From JBFWWP01 sp050246115 (GTDB taxonomy: Bacteria; Planctomycetota; UBA8108; UBA1146; JAJFFE01), in NCBI GenBank assembly GCA_050246115.1, contig JBFWWP010000045.1, positions 1 to 33,200 of the forward strand: a stretch of 33,200 bases of DNA, written 5' to 3'. The first letter of the stretch is position 1. The number at the start of each line of letters is the position of its first letter. Both the position numbers and the translations under genes were made by a program. Positions 22,591-31,701 of this stretch are shown in pieces. The notes under the pieces were generated by a model. The model did not search any database. It was not told the DNA's origin and worked only from the letters and a program-made list of their open reading frames with translations.

Positions 22591-25266
22591 CTACGCCGGG
22601 CCCAACCGCAGTCGCACCTCGACTGTGTCCTGCTCCGGTTTGGACTCGATCTCGAATCCGAAGCCGCGCACGAAGTTCAGCATACGGACGTTGCTCGTCA
22701 GTACCTGCCCAACGAGGGCTTCGGCACCGCGGTTACGACAGTACCCGATCAGCTTCTGAAGCAAGGCCGCACCCAAACCCTTGCCCTTCATGCGTGCGAG
22801 GACGATGATCGCGAACTCGGCGGTGGATCCCGAGGGATCGAACACGCAGCGGACCACGCCCAGCGTTTCGTCTTTTGCGTCTTGCCCCCGAATCGTGGCA
22901 ATGAACGCCATCTCGCGGTCGTAGTCGATCTGGGTGTAGCGCGCGAGCTGCGAGTGAGGCAGGGCGCGCACCGTCCGAAAGAAGCGGAAGCGTACGTCGT
23001 CGGGGTCGAGCCGCGACAGGAACTCCGCATGGGACGCTTCGTCCTGCGGCCGAATCGGGCGTAGCAGTACGCGGAGGTCTCCCAACTCGACCCACTCCTC
23101 GAGTTCGCGAGGATACGGCAAGATCGCGAGCCGTGCGGGGCTCGAGTCGGCAGGTGCCGCGACGCGAATCCGCGCGTCTACGGCCACGACCCCGTGCTCG
23201 TCGACCAAGAGCGGGTTGATGTCCAGCTCGGCGACCTCGGGCCGGTCGAGGACGAGCTGAGACAGTCGAACGAGCGTCAAGCAGAGTGCGCGTTCGTCGA
23301 CCGGCGGTCGGTCGCGGTACCCGCGCAGCAGCTTCCAGACGCGCGTTCGCCGGATCATCTCTTGCGCGAGCACGACATTCAGGGGCGGCAGCCCGATCAC
23401 TTGGTCGCGGATGACCTCGACCGCAGTTCCGCCGTGGCCGAAGAGGAGCACAGGCCCAAAGACCGCATCGGTGTTGATCCCCAAGATGAGTTCATGCGAC
23501 TTGCGGCCGCCCACCATCGGCTCCACGAGGTATCCTGCGAACGCGGCGTCGGGGCGCGCGCGCCTCAACCGGTCCTCCAGTTCGCGAGCGGCCAACCGCA
23601 CCGCCTCGGCACTCGCGAGGTCGAGGGCCACTCCGCCGACATCGGAACGATGCGAGATCTGCGGGGACTGCACTTTCAAGACGACGGGGTAGCCCAGCGC
23701 TTCGGCGTGCAGCACCGCTTCGTCCGTCGTGCGTGCGAGCCGTGTTGGCACGACGGCGATCCCGTAAGCGCTGAGCACTTCCTTCGCCTCGATCTCGTTC
23801 AGCAGCGGACGCGACGCGGAGAGTGCGCTCGCGAGCACGTTGCGAGCACGCTCTGGGTCCGACGAGAGCTCCACATCGATCGTCGGCGGGGTCTCGCGGA
23901 GGAGCGCCTGGTTCGTGTCGTGGGCCGCGAGTCGCTGGAAGGCGCGCACGGCGTCCTCGGGCGTGTGGTAGCTCGGGACGCCCATGGCATCGAAGATCGC
24001 ACGGGCCGACCGCACCGAGTCTTCGCCGATCCAGCTGGTGAGCAACGTCTTGTGCGAGCTCTGCGCGATGGTCGCGACCTCGCGTGCGATGTCGGCCGCC
24101 GACACGACGGCCGTCGGGCAGTGTAAGACCAGCAGTCCATCGACTCCGGGATCGTCCAGCAGAACCCGCAGCGTGCGTGCATAGCGCTCGGCCGATGCAT
24201 CACCCACGACGTCGACCGGGTTTCCCCGCGACCAACTCGATGGAAGTTGCTCTTCGAGCGCGGCGAGAGTCGTTGGGGAGAGCTCCGCGAGCACCCCGTC
24301 CTGGAGGGTGAGCTCGTCCGCCGCCAGCACGCCCGGGCCGCCGCCGTTGGTGACGATGGCGAGACGCGCTCCGGTCGATGGGCGTGCCCGCGCGATGGTC
24401 TCGACCGTGTCGAACAGTTCCTCGATGGTGTGAACGCGCAGGATCCCGGCGCGGCGGAGAGCCGCGTCGTAGACGAGGTCGCTGCCCGCCAGCGCTCCGG
24501 TATGCGAGGCGGCGGCGCGCGCCCCGCCCGGTGCGCGGCCGGCTTTGATGGCGATCACGGGCTTGTTGCGGCTCGCCGCGCGCGCCGCCGACAGGAACTT
24601 GCGCGCGTTACGGATCGACTCGATGTACAGGAGGATACCGCTCGTCGCCGGGTCCGCGCCCAGGTAATCGACGAGGTCTCCGAAGTCGACGTCGAGAGCG
24701 TCCCCCAGCGACAGGAAGTGTGAGAAGCCGATACCGCGGCTGCGAGCCCAGTCGAGGACCGCGGTACACATGCCGCCCGACTGCGACACGAACGCCAGGT
24801 TGCCCGACAGGGCGTTCGCATGTGCGAAGCTCGCGTTCATGCCGATCGGCGGCACCAGCAGTCCCACGGAGTTGGGGCCAAGTAGGCGCATTAGCTTGGG
24901 GCGTGCCGCGTCGAGGAGTCGTTGCGAGAGCCGCAGCTCCGGCGCGGCCTCCCGAAAGCCGGCGCTGATGATCGCTGCGGCCCGCGTGCCCCGTTCGGCT
25001 AGCGTGGCGACGATGTCCGGTACGGTGGCCGCTGGGGTGCAGACCACGGCGAGGTCCGGAGCCATGGGCAGTTCGGCGACGCTGCGATACGCAAGCACGC
25101 CGCACACCGAGGGTGAGTTCGGGTTTACCGGCAGAATGGGGCCCGCGAATCCACCGTGGAGGAGATTCCGCATCACCGTGGCGCCCACGGACTGGGGTCG
25201 GTTCGACGCACCGACCACGGCGATCGAGGTGGGTCGAAGGAGGTGCTCGAGATGGCGAACGGTCAT
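22591..25266 (-). CDS. Pat/PatZ-type protein lysine acetyltransferase (acyl-CoA synthetase-like domain + GNAT)
   Basis: 891 residues, close to the 886 of E. coli PatZ. From the ATG at 25266 (AGGAG ahead): a CoA-binding domain (SIAVVGASNRPQSVGATVM, about 1-130), a succinyl-CoA-ligase-like region with SHTGAL carrying His255, an ATP-grasp region (about 480-700, GYPVVLKVQSPQISHRSDVG), and a C-terminal GNAT domain (about 725-891) with the acetyl-CoA loop ARMKGKGLGAAL. Family members transfer acetyl from acetyl-CoA to lysines, classically silencing acetyl-CoA synthetase; the ligase-like part senses acetyl-CoA. Here the His of the ligase site is kept, so residual acyl-CoA synthetase activity cannot be excluded. 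It diverges from a deacetylase-family gene with a 188-bp shared upstream region. Confidence 0.92.
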   Translation of the reverse strand: MTVRHLEHLLRPTSIAVVGASNRPQSVGATVMRNLLHGGFAGPILPVNPNSPSVCGVLAYRSVAELPMAPDLAVVCTPAATVPDIVATLAERGTRAAAIISAGFREAAPELRLSQRLLDAARPKLMRLLGPNSVGLLVPPIGMNASFAHANALSGNLAFVSQSGGMCTAVLDWARSRGIGFSHFLSLGDALDVDFGDLVDYLGADPATSGILLYIESIRNARKFLSAARAASRNKPVIAIKAGRAPGGARAAASHTGALAGSDLVYDAALRRAGILRVHTIEELFDTVETIARARPSTGARLAIVTNGGGPGVLAADELTLQDGVLAELSPTTLAALEEQLPSSWSRGNPVDVVGDASAERYARTLRVLLDDPGVDGLLVLHCPTAVVSAADIAREVATIAQSSHKTLLTSWIGEDSVRSARAIFDAMGVPSYHTPEDAVRAFQRLAAHDTNQALLRETPPTIDVELSSDPERARNVLASALSASRPLLNEIEAKEVLSAYGIAVVPTRLARTTDEAVLHAEALGYPVVLKVQSPQISHRSDVGGVALDLASAEAVRLAARELEDRLRRARPDAAFAGYLVEPMVGGRKSHELILGINTDAVFGPVLLFGHGGTAVEVIRDQVIGLPPLNVVLAQEMIRRTRVWKLLRGYRDRPPVDERALCLTLVRLSQLVLDRPEVAELDINPLLVDEHGVVAVDARIRVAAPADSSPARLAILPYPRELEEWVELGDLRVLLRPIRPQDEASHAEFLSRLDPDDVRFRFFRTVRALPHSQLARYTQIDYDREMAFIATIRGQDAKDETLGVVRCVFDPSGSTAEFAIIVLARMKGKGLGAALLQKLIGYCRNRGAEALVGQVLTSNVRMLNFVRGFGFEIESKPEQDTVEVRLRLGPA

Positions 25267-25454
25267 GAGTCTCCTGACGGGGTTGCCCGTGGGCAGCGGT
25301 GACGTGGTTGCACGACCCGACGCCGCAGAGCGCCTCGAGTTTGCGGGTCGACACTTTGCGGGTTGGTCCGCCGACCGTAAGCAGATATCATTCCGCTCGC
25401 GGAGCCGACTGCTGCCCGCGACCACCCGTTCCGAACCCGAGAAGAGTCTCGTCG
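25267..25454. promoter_or_regulatory. Shared divergent promoter region, acetyltransferase / deacetylase
   Basis: 188 bp between the two divergent starts. Both promoters must lie here, since neither gene has an upstream co-directional neighbour. No clear -10/-35 pair or operator is visible by eye. The arrangement allows joint control of both genes. Confidence 0.55.
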
Positions 25455-26393
25455 ATGTCCGACTCCGCGGTCACTTTGATTTCCCATCCGTCGTTCGCCG
25501 AGCACGACATGGGGCCCCACCACCCGGAGCGACCGGCGCGAATCGCGGCGGTCCGAGCGGGTCTCGAGACGGCCGGGCTGTGGGCGCGGTTGCGTTCCGT
25601 CGAGGCCCCCAGCGTCTCCCAGGAGCAACTCCTGCGCGTGCATGCGCCGCAGTACCTCGCCGAGCTCCTCGGCGCGGCCCCGACCCACGGACTTCATTGG
25701 CTCGACGAAGACACCGCGCTCGGTCCGCGTTCGCTCACGGCCGCGATCCACGCTGCCGGCGCTGTCGTGCACGCTGTCGACCTCGTGATGTCCGGACAGG
25801 CACGAGCCGTCTTTTGCAGTGTGAGGCCTCCGGGCCACCACGCCGAGCGGCGACGGGCGATGGGCTTCTGCTTCTTCGACAACGTGGCCGTCGGGGCCGC
25901 GCATGCCCTCGCCGCGCACGGCCTCTCGCGGGTCGCGATCATCGACTTCGATGTCCACCATGGCAATGGCACCGAAGACATCTTCGCAGCCGATCCACGG
26001 GTATTGGTGTGCTCGTCGTTTCAGCACCCCCTCTACCCCGGTACCGGACACGATACCCAGAGCTCGCACATCTTGAACCTGCCGCTGCCGGCTGGCACCG
26101 ACGGTCCGGAATATCGCGCGCGAGTGGCGGCCGCGTGGCTGCCCGCGCTCGACGCTTTTCGGCCAGAGCTGGTGATGTTCTCGGCGGGCTTCGACGCTCA
26201 TGTGGAGGACCCTCTCGCGCAGTTGGCCCTGCGGGAAGATGACTTCCGCTGGATCACGGAGGTCATGCTCGATGTCGCTGAGCGTCATGCCGGCGGCCGC
26301 GTCGTATCGACCCTCGAGGGCGGCTACTCGCTCGCGGCTCTAGGAAGGAGCGCCGCCGCGCACGTGGCGGCGCTGGTCGATCGTTTCTCATGA
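25455..26393 (+). CDS. Histone-deacetylase-family amidohydrolase (AcuC-like)
   Basis: 312 residues from the ATG at 25455. Class I/II HDAC fold with all main active-site elements: MGPHHPERP near residue 20, RPPGHHAE with catalytic His128-His129, GFCFFDNVAVG, DFDVHHGNGT with zinc ligands Asp166 and His168, and SAGFDAH with zinc ligand Asp247. LEGGYS near the C-terminus supplies the final loop. Family members remove acetyl groups from lysines, polyamines or other amines. AcuC in Bacillus reverses acetylation of acetyl-CoA synthetase. Divergence from a Pat-type acetyltransferase supports protein deacetylation as the role, though acetylpolyamine hydrolysis remains possible. Confidence 0.92.
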   Translation: MSDSAVTLISHPSFAEHDMGPHHPERPARIAAVRAGLETAGLWARLRSVEAPSVSQEQLLRVHAPQYLAELLGAAPTHGLHWLDEDTALGPRSLTAAIHAAGAVVHAVDLVMSGQARAVFCSVRPPGHHAERRRAMGFCFFDNVAVGAAHALAAHGLSRVAIIDFDVHHGNGTEDIFAADPRVLVCSSFQHPLYPGTGHDTQSSHILNLPLPAGTDGPEYRARVAAAWLPALDAFRPELVMFSAGFDAHVEDPLAQLALREDDFRWITEVMLDVAERHAGGRVVSTLEGGYSLAALGRSAAAHVAALVDRFS

Positions 26394-26486
26394 GCGCCGG
26401 GGTGCTCGAGGAATGCTGCCCACGCCACGCTTGACCGCTCGCTGTTTCCTCGATCGCCAACGATCTGCTCGAAGGAGTACCTCGGT

Positions 26487-29048
26487 ATGCACAAGAGCCC
26501 ATTCGTCGACTTCCTCTTCCTTGCGCTACTGCTCCTTCCCCGTGTAGCGCTCGGCGGACTCCAGGCCGATCCAGCGGGACCGAAGGAAGGTGAGCCGAAG
26601 ATCGAGTCGGCCCTCGTCATCGGCTCGGTCGCGAAGCGCGGCCGGGTAATCGTGTTCACGGACGCCATCGAGGCAACGCGGGTGCGGGGCACTTGGTCGA
26701 CCCCGGACGAGGGCACCGAAGTCACGCTGCCCGACGGCACGAAGCAGGCATGGCGGCGGATCCACGCGGGCGACGACGGTTGGTTCGACGATCCGGCGTT
26801 GCAGGGCGGCTACGCGCTCATCGTCGTAGAGCTGCCGAGCGACGGAGCGTGGATTCTCGACGCCGCCGGCCACGTCTCGGTGTCCGTGAATGGCGAGCCC
26901 AGGGTCGGGGATGGCTACGGTCTAGGCATGACCCGCAGTGCGATCCCGCTGCAGCGCGGGAAGAACGAGCTGCTCTTTCGGGTCGGTCGCGGGCGGCTGA
27001 GAGTGCGCTTGGCCCAACCCGAGTCGCCGGTGTTCTTGGAGGAGCGAGACCGGACTCTGCCCGACGTGATTCGCGGTGAAGCGGGGGGGCTTTGGGCCGG
27101 CGTCATCGTGACGAACGCCACGAGCGAGTGGCAAACGCAGCTAGCGATCATCGCCACCGCGGCCGGCGGAGCCGTCCAGTCGAGTGCGGTGCCACCGCTC
27201 CCGCCGTTCGCCTCCTTCAAGGCCGCGGTTCTGCTCCCTGCGAGCGGGCTTCTCCCGGCGGCGGCGACCGAGTTCGATGTGCTACTCGTCCTCGCGCGCG
27301 ACCCGAGCGCACCCATCGACGTGATGGGCATTACGCTGCCGGTTCGGGATCCCGGTGAGACGCACGTGCGAACGTTCGTAAGCGAACTCGACGGCAGTGT
27401 GCAGTTCTACGGCGTCACGCCAGCTCGGCCGGGGGCCTCCGGAGACGTGCAACCGGCCTTGGTGCTCACCTTGCACGGCGCCGGGGTGGACGCGGCGCAT
27501 CAGGCTCGGTGCTACCAACCCAAGGACTGGGCCCACATCGTGGCGCCGACCAACCGCCGGCCGTTCGGGTTCGACTGGGAGGATTGGGGGCGACGGGACG
27601 CGCTCGAGACCCTCGCTCACGCCACCTCCCTGCTCGACCCCGACCCGCGTCGCATCTACCTGACGGGGCACTCGATGGGTGGGCACGGCACATGGAACCT
27701 GGGCGCGCAGTTTCCGGGTCGCTTCGCCGCGCTCGCACCGAGTGCGGGGTGGCGCGACTTCTGGTCGTATGGCGGGGCGGCGGAGTGGCCCAACCCCGAC
27801 CCGATCGAGCAGGTCCTCGAACGTGCCACCCATCCGAGCCGCACCCTGCTGCTCGCGCGCAACTACCTTCACGCGGGCATCTACGTGCTGCATGGGGACG
27901 CCGACGAGACCGTGCCGGTAGAGCAGGCCCGCTTCATGCGCGAGCGGCTCGCCACCTTCCACCCGAACTGGGCGTACTACGAACGCGCCGGGGCCGGACA
28001 TTGGTGGGGCAACTCGTGCATGGATTGGCCGCCGCTCTTCCAGTTCTTGGCGCAGAATGTCCTGCCCGAGGCCCACGAAATACGGCAAGTCGAGTTCACG
28101 ACCATCAGCCCGGCGATCTCGGCTCGCTGTCACTGGGTGACGATCGACGCGCAGATCCGCGATCTGGTCCCGACGCGCGTCGAGGTCGCGTTCGATGCGC
28201 CACAGCGCTCGTTTCGCGTCCGCACCGAGAACGTTCGAGCATTGACCCTCGACCTCCGTCCCTTCAGTGAGCCCCGAACTCGCGAGATCGACGGGCGGAC
28301 GAGCGACGCGACGATACTGCCCGCAGGGGCGGAGGTGCGCTTGAGCGTGACCGAGTCCACCGGCGTCACCGCACCGTCATGGGGAGTCGGGTGGCCACTC
28401 GACGGCCTCGTTCACCTCGTACGCGGGGCCGATGGAGTGTGGACCGAGGCGACGCCGCGCGTCGAGAGCAAAGGCCGTCATCGCCAAGGCCCGTTCAAGA
28501 ACGTGTTCGATCGGCGGGTGGTGTTCGTGCACGGAACTCGGGGAACCCCCGAGGAGAACGCTTGGGCGCTCGCGAAGGCGCGCTACGACGCGGAGACGTT
28601 CTGGTATCGCGGGAACGGCGCCATCGAGATCCGCGCGGACCACGAGTTCGATCCACAGAGCGCACCCGACCGCAACGTCGTGCTCTACGGGAACGCGGAC
28701 ACCAACGGCGCGTGGAGTCGCCTGCTCGACGCGGCACCGATTCGCTGTTCCGGATCCGCACTCGAGGTCGGGGACCATCGCAGCGATCGCCCCGACCTCG
28801 CCTGCTTGTTTCTCTACCCGCGCCCACACAGCGACGTCGCCTTGGTCGGCGCCGTGACCGGCACTGGCATCGTTGGCTTCCGCCTCACCGACCAACTCCC
28901 CTACTTCGTGTCCGGCGTCGGCTTCCCCGACTGGATCGTCATCGGACCGGAGATGCTCGAGCAGGGCGCCCGCGGCGTACTGGGCGCGGGCTTCCTCGAC
29001 GAGAACTGGCGCGCCAGCGACGACGCGGCCTGGCGGGGGAGTGACTGA
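26487..29048 (+). CDS. Secreted alpha/beta-hydrolase (prolyl-oligopeptidase/esterase-like)
   Basis: 853 residues; ATG preceded by GAAGGAG. A signal peptide (FLFLALLLLPRVALG) is followed by about 310 residues of mainly beta structure. The alpha/beta-hydrolase core then runs from LTLHGAGVD: nucleophile Ser396 in GHSMGGHG, Asp473 in HGDADETVP, His505 in GAGHWWG, a complete triad. About 340 further residues after the core show no recognised domain. The family includes feruloyl and acetylxylan esterases and POP-like peptidases; substrate is unknown. It would act in the periplasm or outside. A REP-like repeat lies behind it. Confidence 0.88.
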   Translation: MHKSPFVDFLFLALLLLPRVALGGLQADPAGPKEGEPKIESALVIGSVAKRGRVIVFTDAIEATRVRGTWSTPDEGTEVTLPDGTKQAWRRIHAGDDGWFDDPALQGGYALIVVELPSDGAWILDAAGHVSVSVNGEPRVGDGYGLGMTRSAIPLQRGKNELLFRVGRGRLRVRLAQPESPVFLEERDRTLPDVIRGEAGGLWAGVIVTNATSEWQTQLAIIATAAGGAVQSSAVPPLPPFASFKAAVLLPASGLLPAAATEFDVLLVLARDPSAPIDVMGITLPVRDPGETHVRTFVSELDGSVQFYGVTPARPGASGDVQPALVLTLHGAGVDAAHQARCYQPKDWAHIVAPTNRRPFGFDWEDWGRRDALETLAHATSLLDPDPRRIYLTGHSMGGHGTWNLGAQFPGRFAALAPSAGWRDFWSYGGAAEWPNPDPIEQVLERATHPSRTLLLARNYLHAGIYVLHGDADETVPVEQARFMRERLATFHPNWAYYERAGAGHWWGNSCMDWPPLFQFLAQNVLPEAHEIRQVEFTTISPAISARCHWVTIDAQIRDLVPTRVEVAFDAPQRSFRVRTENVRALTLDLRPFSEPRTREIDGRTSDATILPAGAEVRLSVTESTGVTAPSWGVGWPLDGLVHLVRGADGVWTEATPRVESKGRHRQGPFKNVFDRRVVFVHGTRGTPEENAWALAKARYDAETFWYRGNGAIEIRADHEFDPQSAPDRNVVLYGNADTNGAWSRLLDAAPIRCSGSALEVGDHRSDRPDLACLFLYPRPHSDVALVGAVTGTGIVGFRLTDQLPYFVSGVGFPDWIVIGPEMLEQGARGVLGAGFLDENWRASDDAAWRGSD

Positions 29049-29180
29049 GGCACTCCTGAGCGACGAATCTCGTGTGCACACCACGCCTCGGACCAGGCCG
29101 CAGAAGTCCACTCTTCTCGGTCGCCGCGCGCCGCATGGACTCGAGGCCCAGCTTACCGCCGCGGCGCACCGTCAGAGCCT

Positions 29181-29236
29181 CAACGCCCGTCGAGCGCCCC
29201 GCCGCGCCCTGGGAGCGCGGACGGCCTGTCCGCATC
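29181..29236 (+). repeat. REP-like repeat, copy A
   Basis: 56 bp, about 89 % identical to 30880-30935 in the same orientation. It contains CCCTGGGAGCGCGGAC and the hairpin GCGGAC (29217-29222), loop GGCCT, GTCCGC (29228-29233). Weaker similarity extends about 20 bp to the left. It lies in the 255-bp gap between the convergent esterase and VOC genes, where I see no gene. Confidence 0.8.
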
Positions 29237-29303
29237 CGCGTCCGACACTCGCGCAAACCTGACTCATCCCCCGAGCCGCACCCGCAACTCGCGCCATGGA
29301 GAA

Positions 29304-29786
29304 CTAGCGCTTCGGCTTCGGCACGTGCTGGTCGAAGAGGATGGGGTTGCCATCGGGGTCGACGAGAGTGAAGTGTGCGGTGCCGTCCGTCGACTCGTCG
29401 GCCTCGGTCTGCAGCTTGACGCCGCGCTGCTTCAGGACGCGTTGAATCTCGCGGATGTCCTGAAAGTCCTTGGGAGTCTTGCGCTCGTCGTCCCAGCCGG
29501 GATTGAAGGTCAGCAGGTTCTTCTCGAACATGCCCTGGAACAGGCCGATCTTGGTGGTGCCGTTCTGAAGGACGACCCAGTTCTGCTCCAACTTGCCCCC
29601 GACTTGCTTGAAATCGAGGTTCTCGTAGAAGGCCTTGGAGAGCTTGATGTCCTTCACGGTCAGGCTGACGGAGAAGTTGCCGAGCTGCAAGGCGTCCTCC
29701 TTCTTGGGTTGCTTGTCCTGGGGTAGAGTGGTGGTCAAAGTGAAGACGGCCAGGCCGGCGATGGCGATCGAACCGAGTACGTTCAT
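29304..29786 (-). CDS. Secreted VOC (glyoxalase/bleomycin-resistance fold) protein
   Basis: 160 residues from the ATG at 29786, with AGGAG eight bases ahead. The N-terminus MNVLGSIAIAGLAVFTLTTT is a signal peptide, unusual for a VOC protein, which is normally cytoplasmic. The body has the betaalphabetabetabeta layout twice: FSVSLTVKDIKLSKAFYENL is the typical opening, GTAHFTLVDPDGNPILFDQH the typical close with Asp-Pro-Asp-Gly-Asn. Metal-ligand positions cannot be assigned with certainty. The function could be a lyase, dioxygenase or binding protein. It is divergent from the AraC gene 98 bp away, which may regulate it. Confidence 0.88.
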   Translation of the reverse strand: MNVLGSIAIAGLAVFTLTTTLPQDKQPKKEDALQLGNFSVSLTVKDIKLSKAFYENLDFKQVGGKLEQNWVVLQNGTTKIGLFQGMFEKNLLTFNPGWDDERKTPKDFQDIREIQRVLKQRGVKLQTEADESTDGTAHFTLVDPDGNPILFDQHVPKPKR

Positions 29787-29884
29787 GGTCGGACTCCTGC
29801 AAGTTTGACGGGACTTCACGCGCGCTCGCGAGCTTGTGAGCGATGTCGCGGGCGGTATGATACGGAGGCCTGTGGCCCGCTGGC

Positions 29885-30814
29885 TTGCCAGATCTTGCGA
29901 ACCTTCGAATTTTCGGTGACCCCTTGGAATACGTCGAGCGCGTGAATCGTGCCATCGATTACGTCGTGCGAAACCTCGCCGGCAATCTTAGCCTGGACGA
30001 AGTCGCGCGGGCCGCGTGCTTCTCGCCGTTTCACTTCCACCGGGTGTTCAAGTCGCTAGTCGGCGAAACTCTCGGTGAGTTCGTGAAACGGCAACGACTC
30101 GAGCGAGCTCTGTACTTGATGGCTCACGCTCGGCGACGCTCCCTGACCGACGTAGCGTTGGAATGTGGATTCTCTTCTTCTTCCGATTTCTCGCGCAGCT
30201 TCAAGCAGCGTTTCGGCGTGCCCCCCAGCGCGTTCGATCTCGGTTCCCTCCGCAAGGTTCGCCGCGCTGAGTTCGACCAGGTCCTCACCGACGCCGAAGG
30301 AAGGCCGCGCTTCGTGCGTCTTCCTGCCGGCGAGAACCCGGACGGATTCGAGGTCGTCGTGCGGGAGCTCCCTCCCCGAACGGTCGCCTACATCCGCGTG
30401 CTGAATCCCTACCGTTCTTTCGCCGCCGTGACGTCAGCGTGCGAGCGCCTGATGGAGTGGGCCGACGCGCGCGGTCTCGCCGACCGTCAATGGCTCGGCT
30501 ACATGTGGGAGGATCCCGACATCGTCGCCCTCGAGGACTGCCGCTACGACGTGGCCGTGGAGGTCGACGAAGTGCAGCCGGAAGGCGAGATCGGACGCTA
30601 CGACTTTCCGCCCATGCGTGTTGCTGAGGTGCGGATCGCGGGTGCCATCGATCTCGAGGTACGCGCCCTCGATTGGCTGTTCCACACCTGGTTGCCGGAA
30701 AGTGGGTTCGAGCCGGACAACCAGCCGGCCTTCGAGGCGTGGATCGGACGCCCCTTCGCCCACGGCTACGAGCACTTCACCATCGCCTGCCAGCTCCCCG
30801 TCCGGCGGGTATGA
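29885..30814 (+). CDS. AraC-family regulator with GyrI-like effector domain
   Basis: About 309 residues. The start is uncertain: a TTG at 29885 gives the longest frame but its GGAGG is 16 bases away. The two AraC helix-turn-helix motifs come first (about 20-115: LSLDEVARAACFSPFHFHRVF and SLTDVALECGFSSSSDFSRSF), followed by a GyrI-like small-molecule-binding domain (about 150-309: RTVAYIRVLNPY ... FEAWIGRP). This N-terminal HTH plus C-terminal GyrI order resembles Rob and multidrug-sensing regulators. Its target is unknown; the divergent VOC gene is the obvious candidate. Confidence 0.9.
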   Translation: MPDLANLRIFGDPLEYVERVNRAIDYVVRNLAGNLSLDEVARAACFSPFHFHRVFKSLVGETLGEFVKRQRLERALYLMAHARRRSLTDVALECGFSSSSDFSRSFKQRFGVPPSAFDLGSLRKVRRAEFDQVLTDAEGRPRFVRLPAGENPDGFEVVVRELPPRTVAYIRVLNPYRSFAAVTSACERLMEWADARGLADRQWLGYMWEDPDIVALEDCRYDVAVEVDEVQPEGEIGRYDFPPMRVAEVRIAGAIDLEVRALDWLFHTWLPESGFEPDNQPAFEAWIGRPFAHGYEHFTIACQLPVRRV

Positions 30815-30879
30815 GGCTTTGATCTCCCTCCTCTTCCGCCGCGTCCGCCCATTCGTCCTCGCGGCGCATCCTCCGAGCC

Positions 30880-30935
30880 CAACGCCCCTCGAACGCCCAG
30901 GCACGCCCTGGGAGCGCGGACAGCCTGTCCGCATC
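30880..30935 (+). repeat. REP-like repeat, copy B
   Basis: Second 56-bp copy. The hairpin GCGGAC (30916-30921), loop AGCCT, GTCCGC (30927-30932) keeps both stem halves while the loop differs by one base from copy A. It lies 65 bp behind the AraC stop codon, in the 228-bp gap before the NTF2-like gene. Confidence 0.8.
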
Positions 30936-31042
30936 TTGACCCTCGTATCGGTCCGCGAGAGAACTCCGAAAGCTCACCCGTTGAGCTCGCTCGAATTCGC
31001 GATAACTTCAAGGGTTCCACGCAATGAAAGAAGGGACCCAAC

Positions 31043-31495
31043 TTGTCGAGCATGAAGCCGCTGGAGCTGGTGCTCCGATTCTTGGAGGCGATCAATGCGC
31101 AGGACGTGCCGGCCATCGTAAGTCTCATGACCGACGACCACCGATTCGTCGATTCGCTCGGTGTTGGTGTCCAGGGAGCCGAGACCCTGCGCGAGGGATG
31201 GCAAGCGTACTTTCGCGTTGTGCCTGACTATCAGATCGAGTTGCGGGAGTCCTATGGCGATGGTTCGGTTGTTGTGCTTCTCGGAGTCGCGCGCGGGACG
31301 TACACAACGGACGGCACTCTGCGTGCCGCCGATGCATGGGAAACACCCGCAGCGTGGCGCGCAGTTGTTCGCGGGGATCGCATCGCAGAGTGGCAGGTCT
31401 ACGCCGACAACGAGCCGTTGCGTCGCCGAGTGGCAGCGCACTCAGCCCAGCGAGTAAACCCACTCCCAGATCGCCCATCCATCGGGGAACTCTGA
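31043..31495 (+). CDS. SnoaL/NTF2-like small protein
   Basis: 150 residues from the TTG at 31043, with AAGGGA six bases ahead; an ATG three codons later is an alternative. The fold marks are an N-terminal helix MKPLELVLRFLEAINAQDVPAIVSLMTDDHRFVD, then GAETLREGWQAYFRVVPDY, typical of SnoaL_2/NTF2-like proteins. This fold serves polyketide cyclases, isomerases and many binding proteins; no substrate can be named. About the last 25 residues look like a disordered tail. Confidence 0.85.
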   Translation: MSSMKPLELVLRFLEAINAQDVPAIVSLMTDDHRFVDSLGVGVQGAETLREGWQAYFRVVPDYQIELRESYGDGSVVVLLGVARGTYTTDGTLRAADAWETPAAWRAVVRGDRIAEWQVYADNEPLRRRVAAHSAQRVNPLPDRPSIGEL

Positions 31496-31586
31496 GCGTC
31501 CCGAGCTTCCGCGTGCTTGAATCCCATTCGAGCCTTGGTTCGGGCGAACTTCTATGCTTTCACCAAGAAGCAACTTGTGACAGATT

Positions 31587-31603
31587 CCAGGGGCCGCCCC
31601 TGG
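31587..31603. terminator. Hairpin behind the NTF2-like gene
   Basis: CCAGGGG (31587-31593), loop CCG, CCCCTGG (31597-31603), followed by TTGATCG. Perfect seven-base stem 92 bp behind the stop codon. A short palindrome CGACTCGAGTCG lies at 31640-31651. No T-run; terminator role is probable but not certain. Confidence 0.45.
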
Positions 31604-31701
31604 TTGATCGTAGGAGAACGGTGCGCGTTCGAGTGTAATCGACTCGAGTCGTCGATGGGTCTTAACCCTCCCCGCAGGACAACCCGTGGCAGGAGTTCCT
31701 C

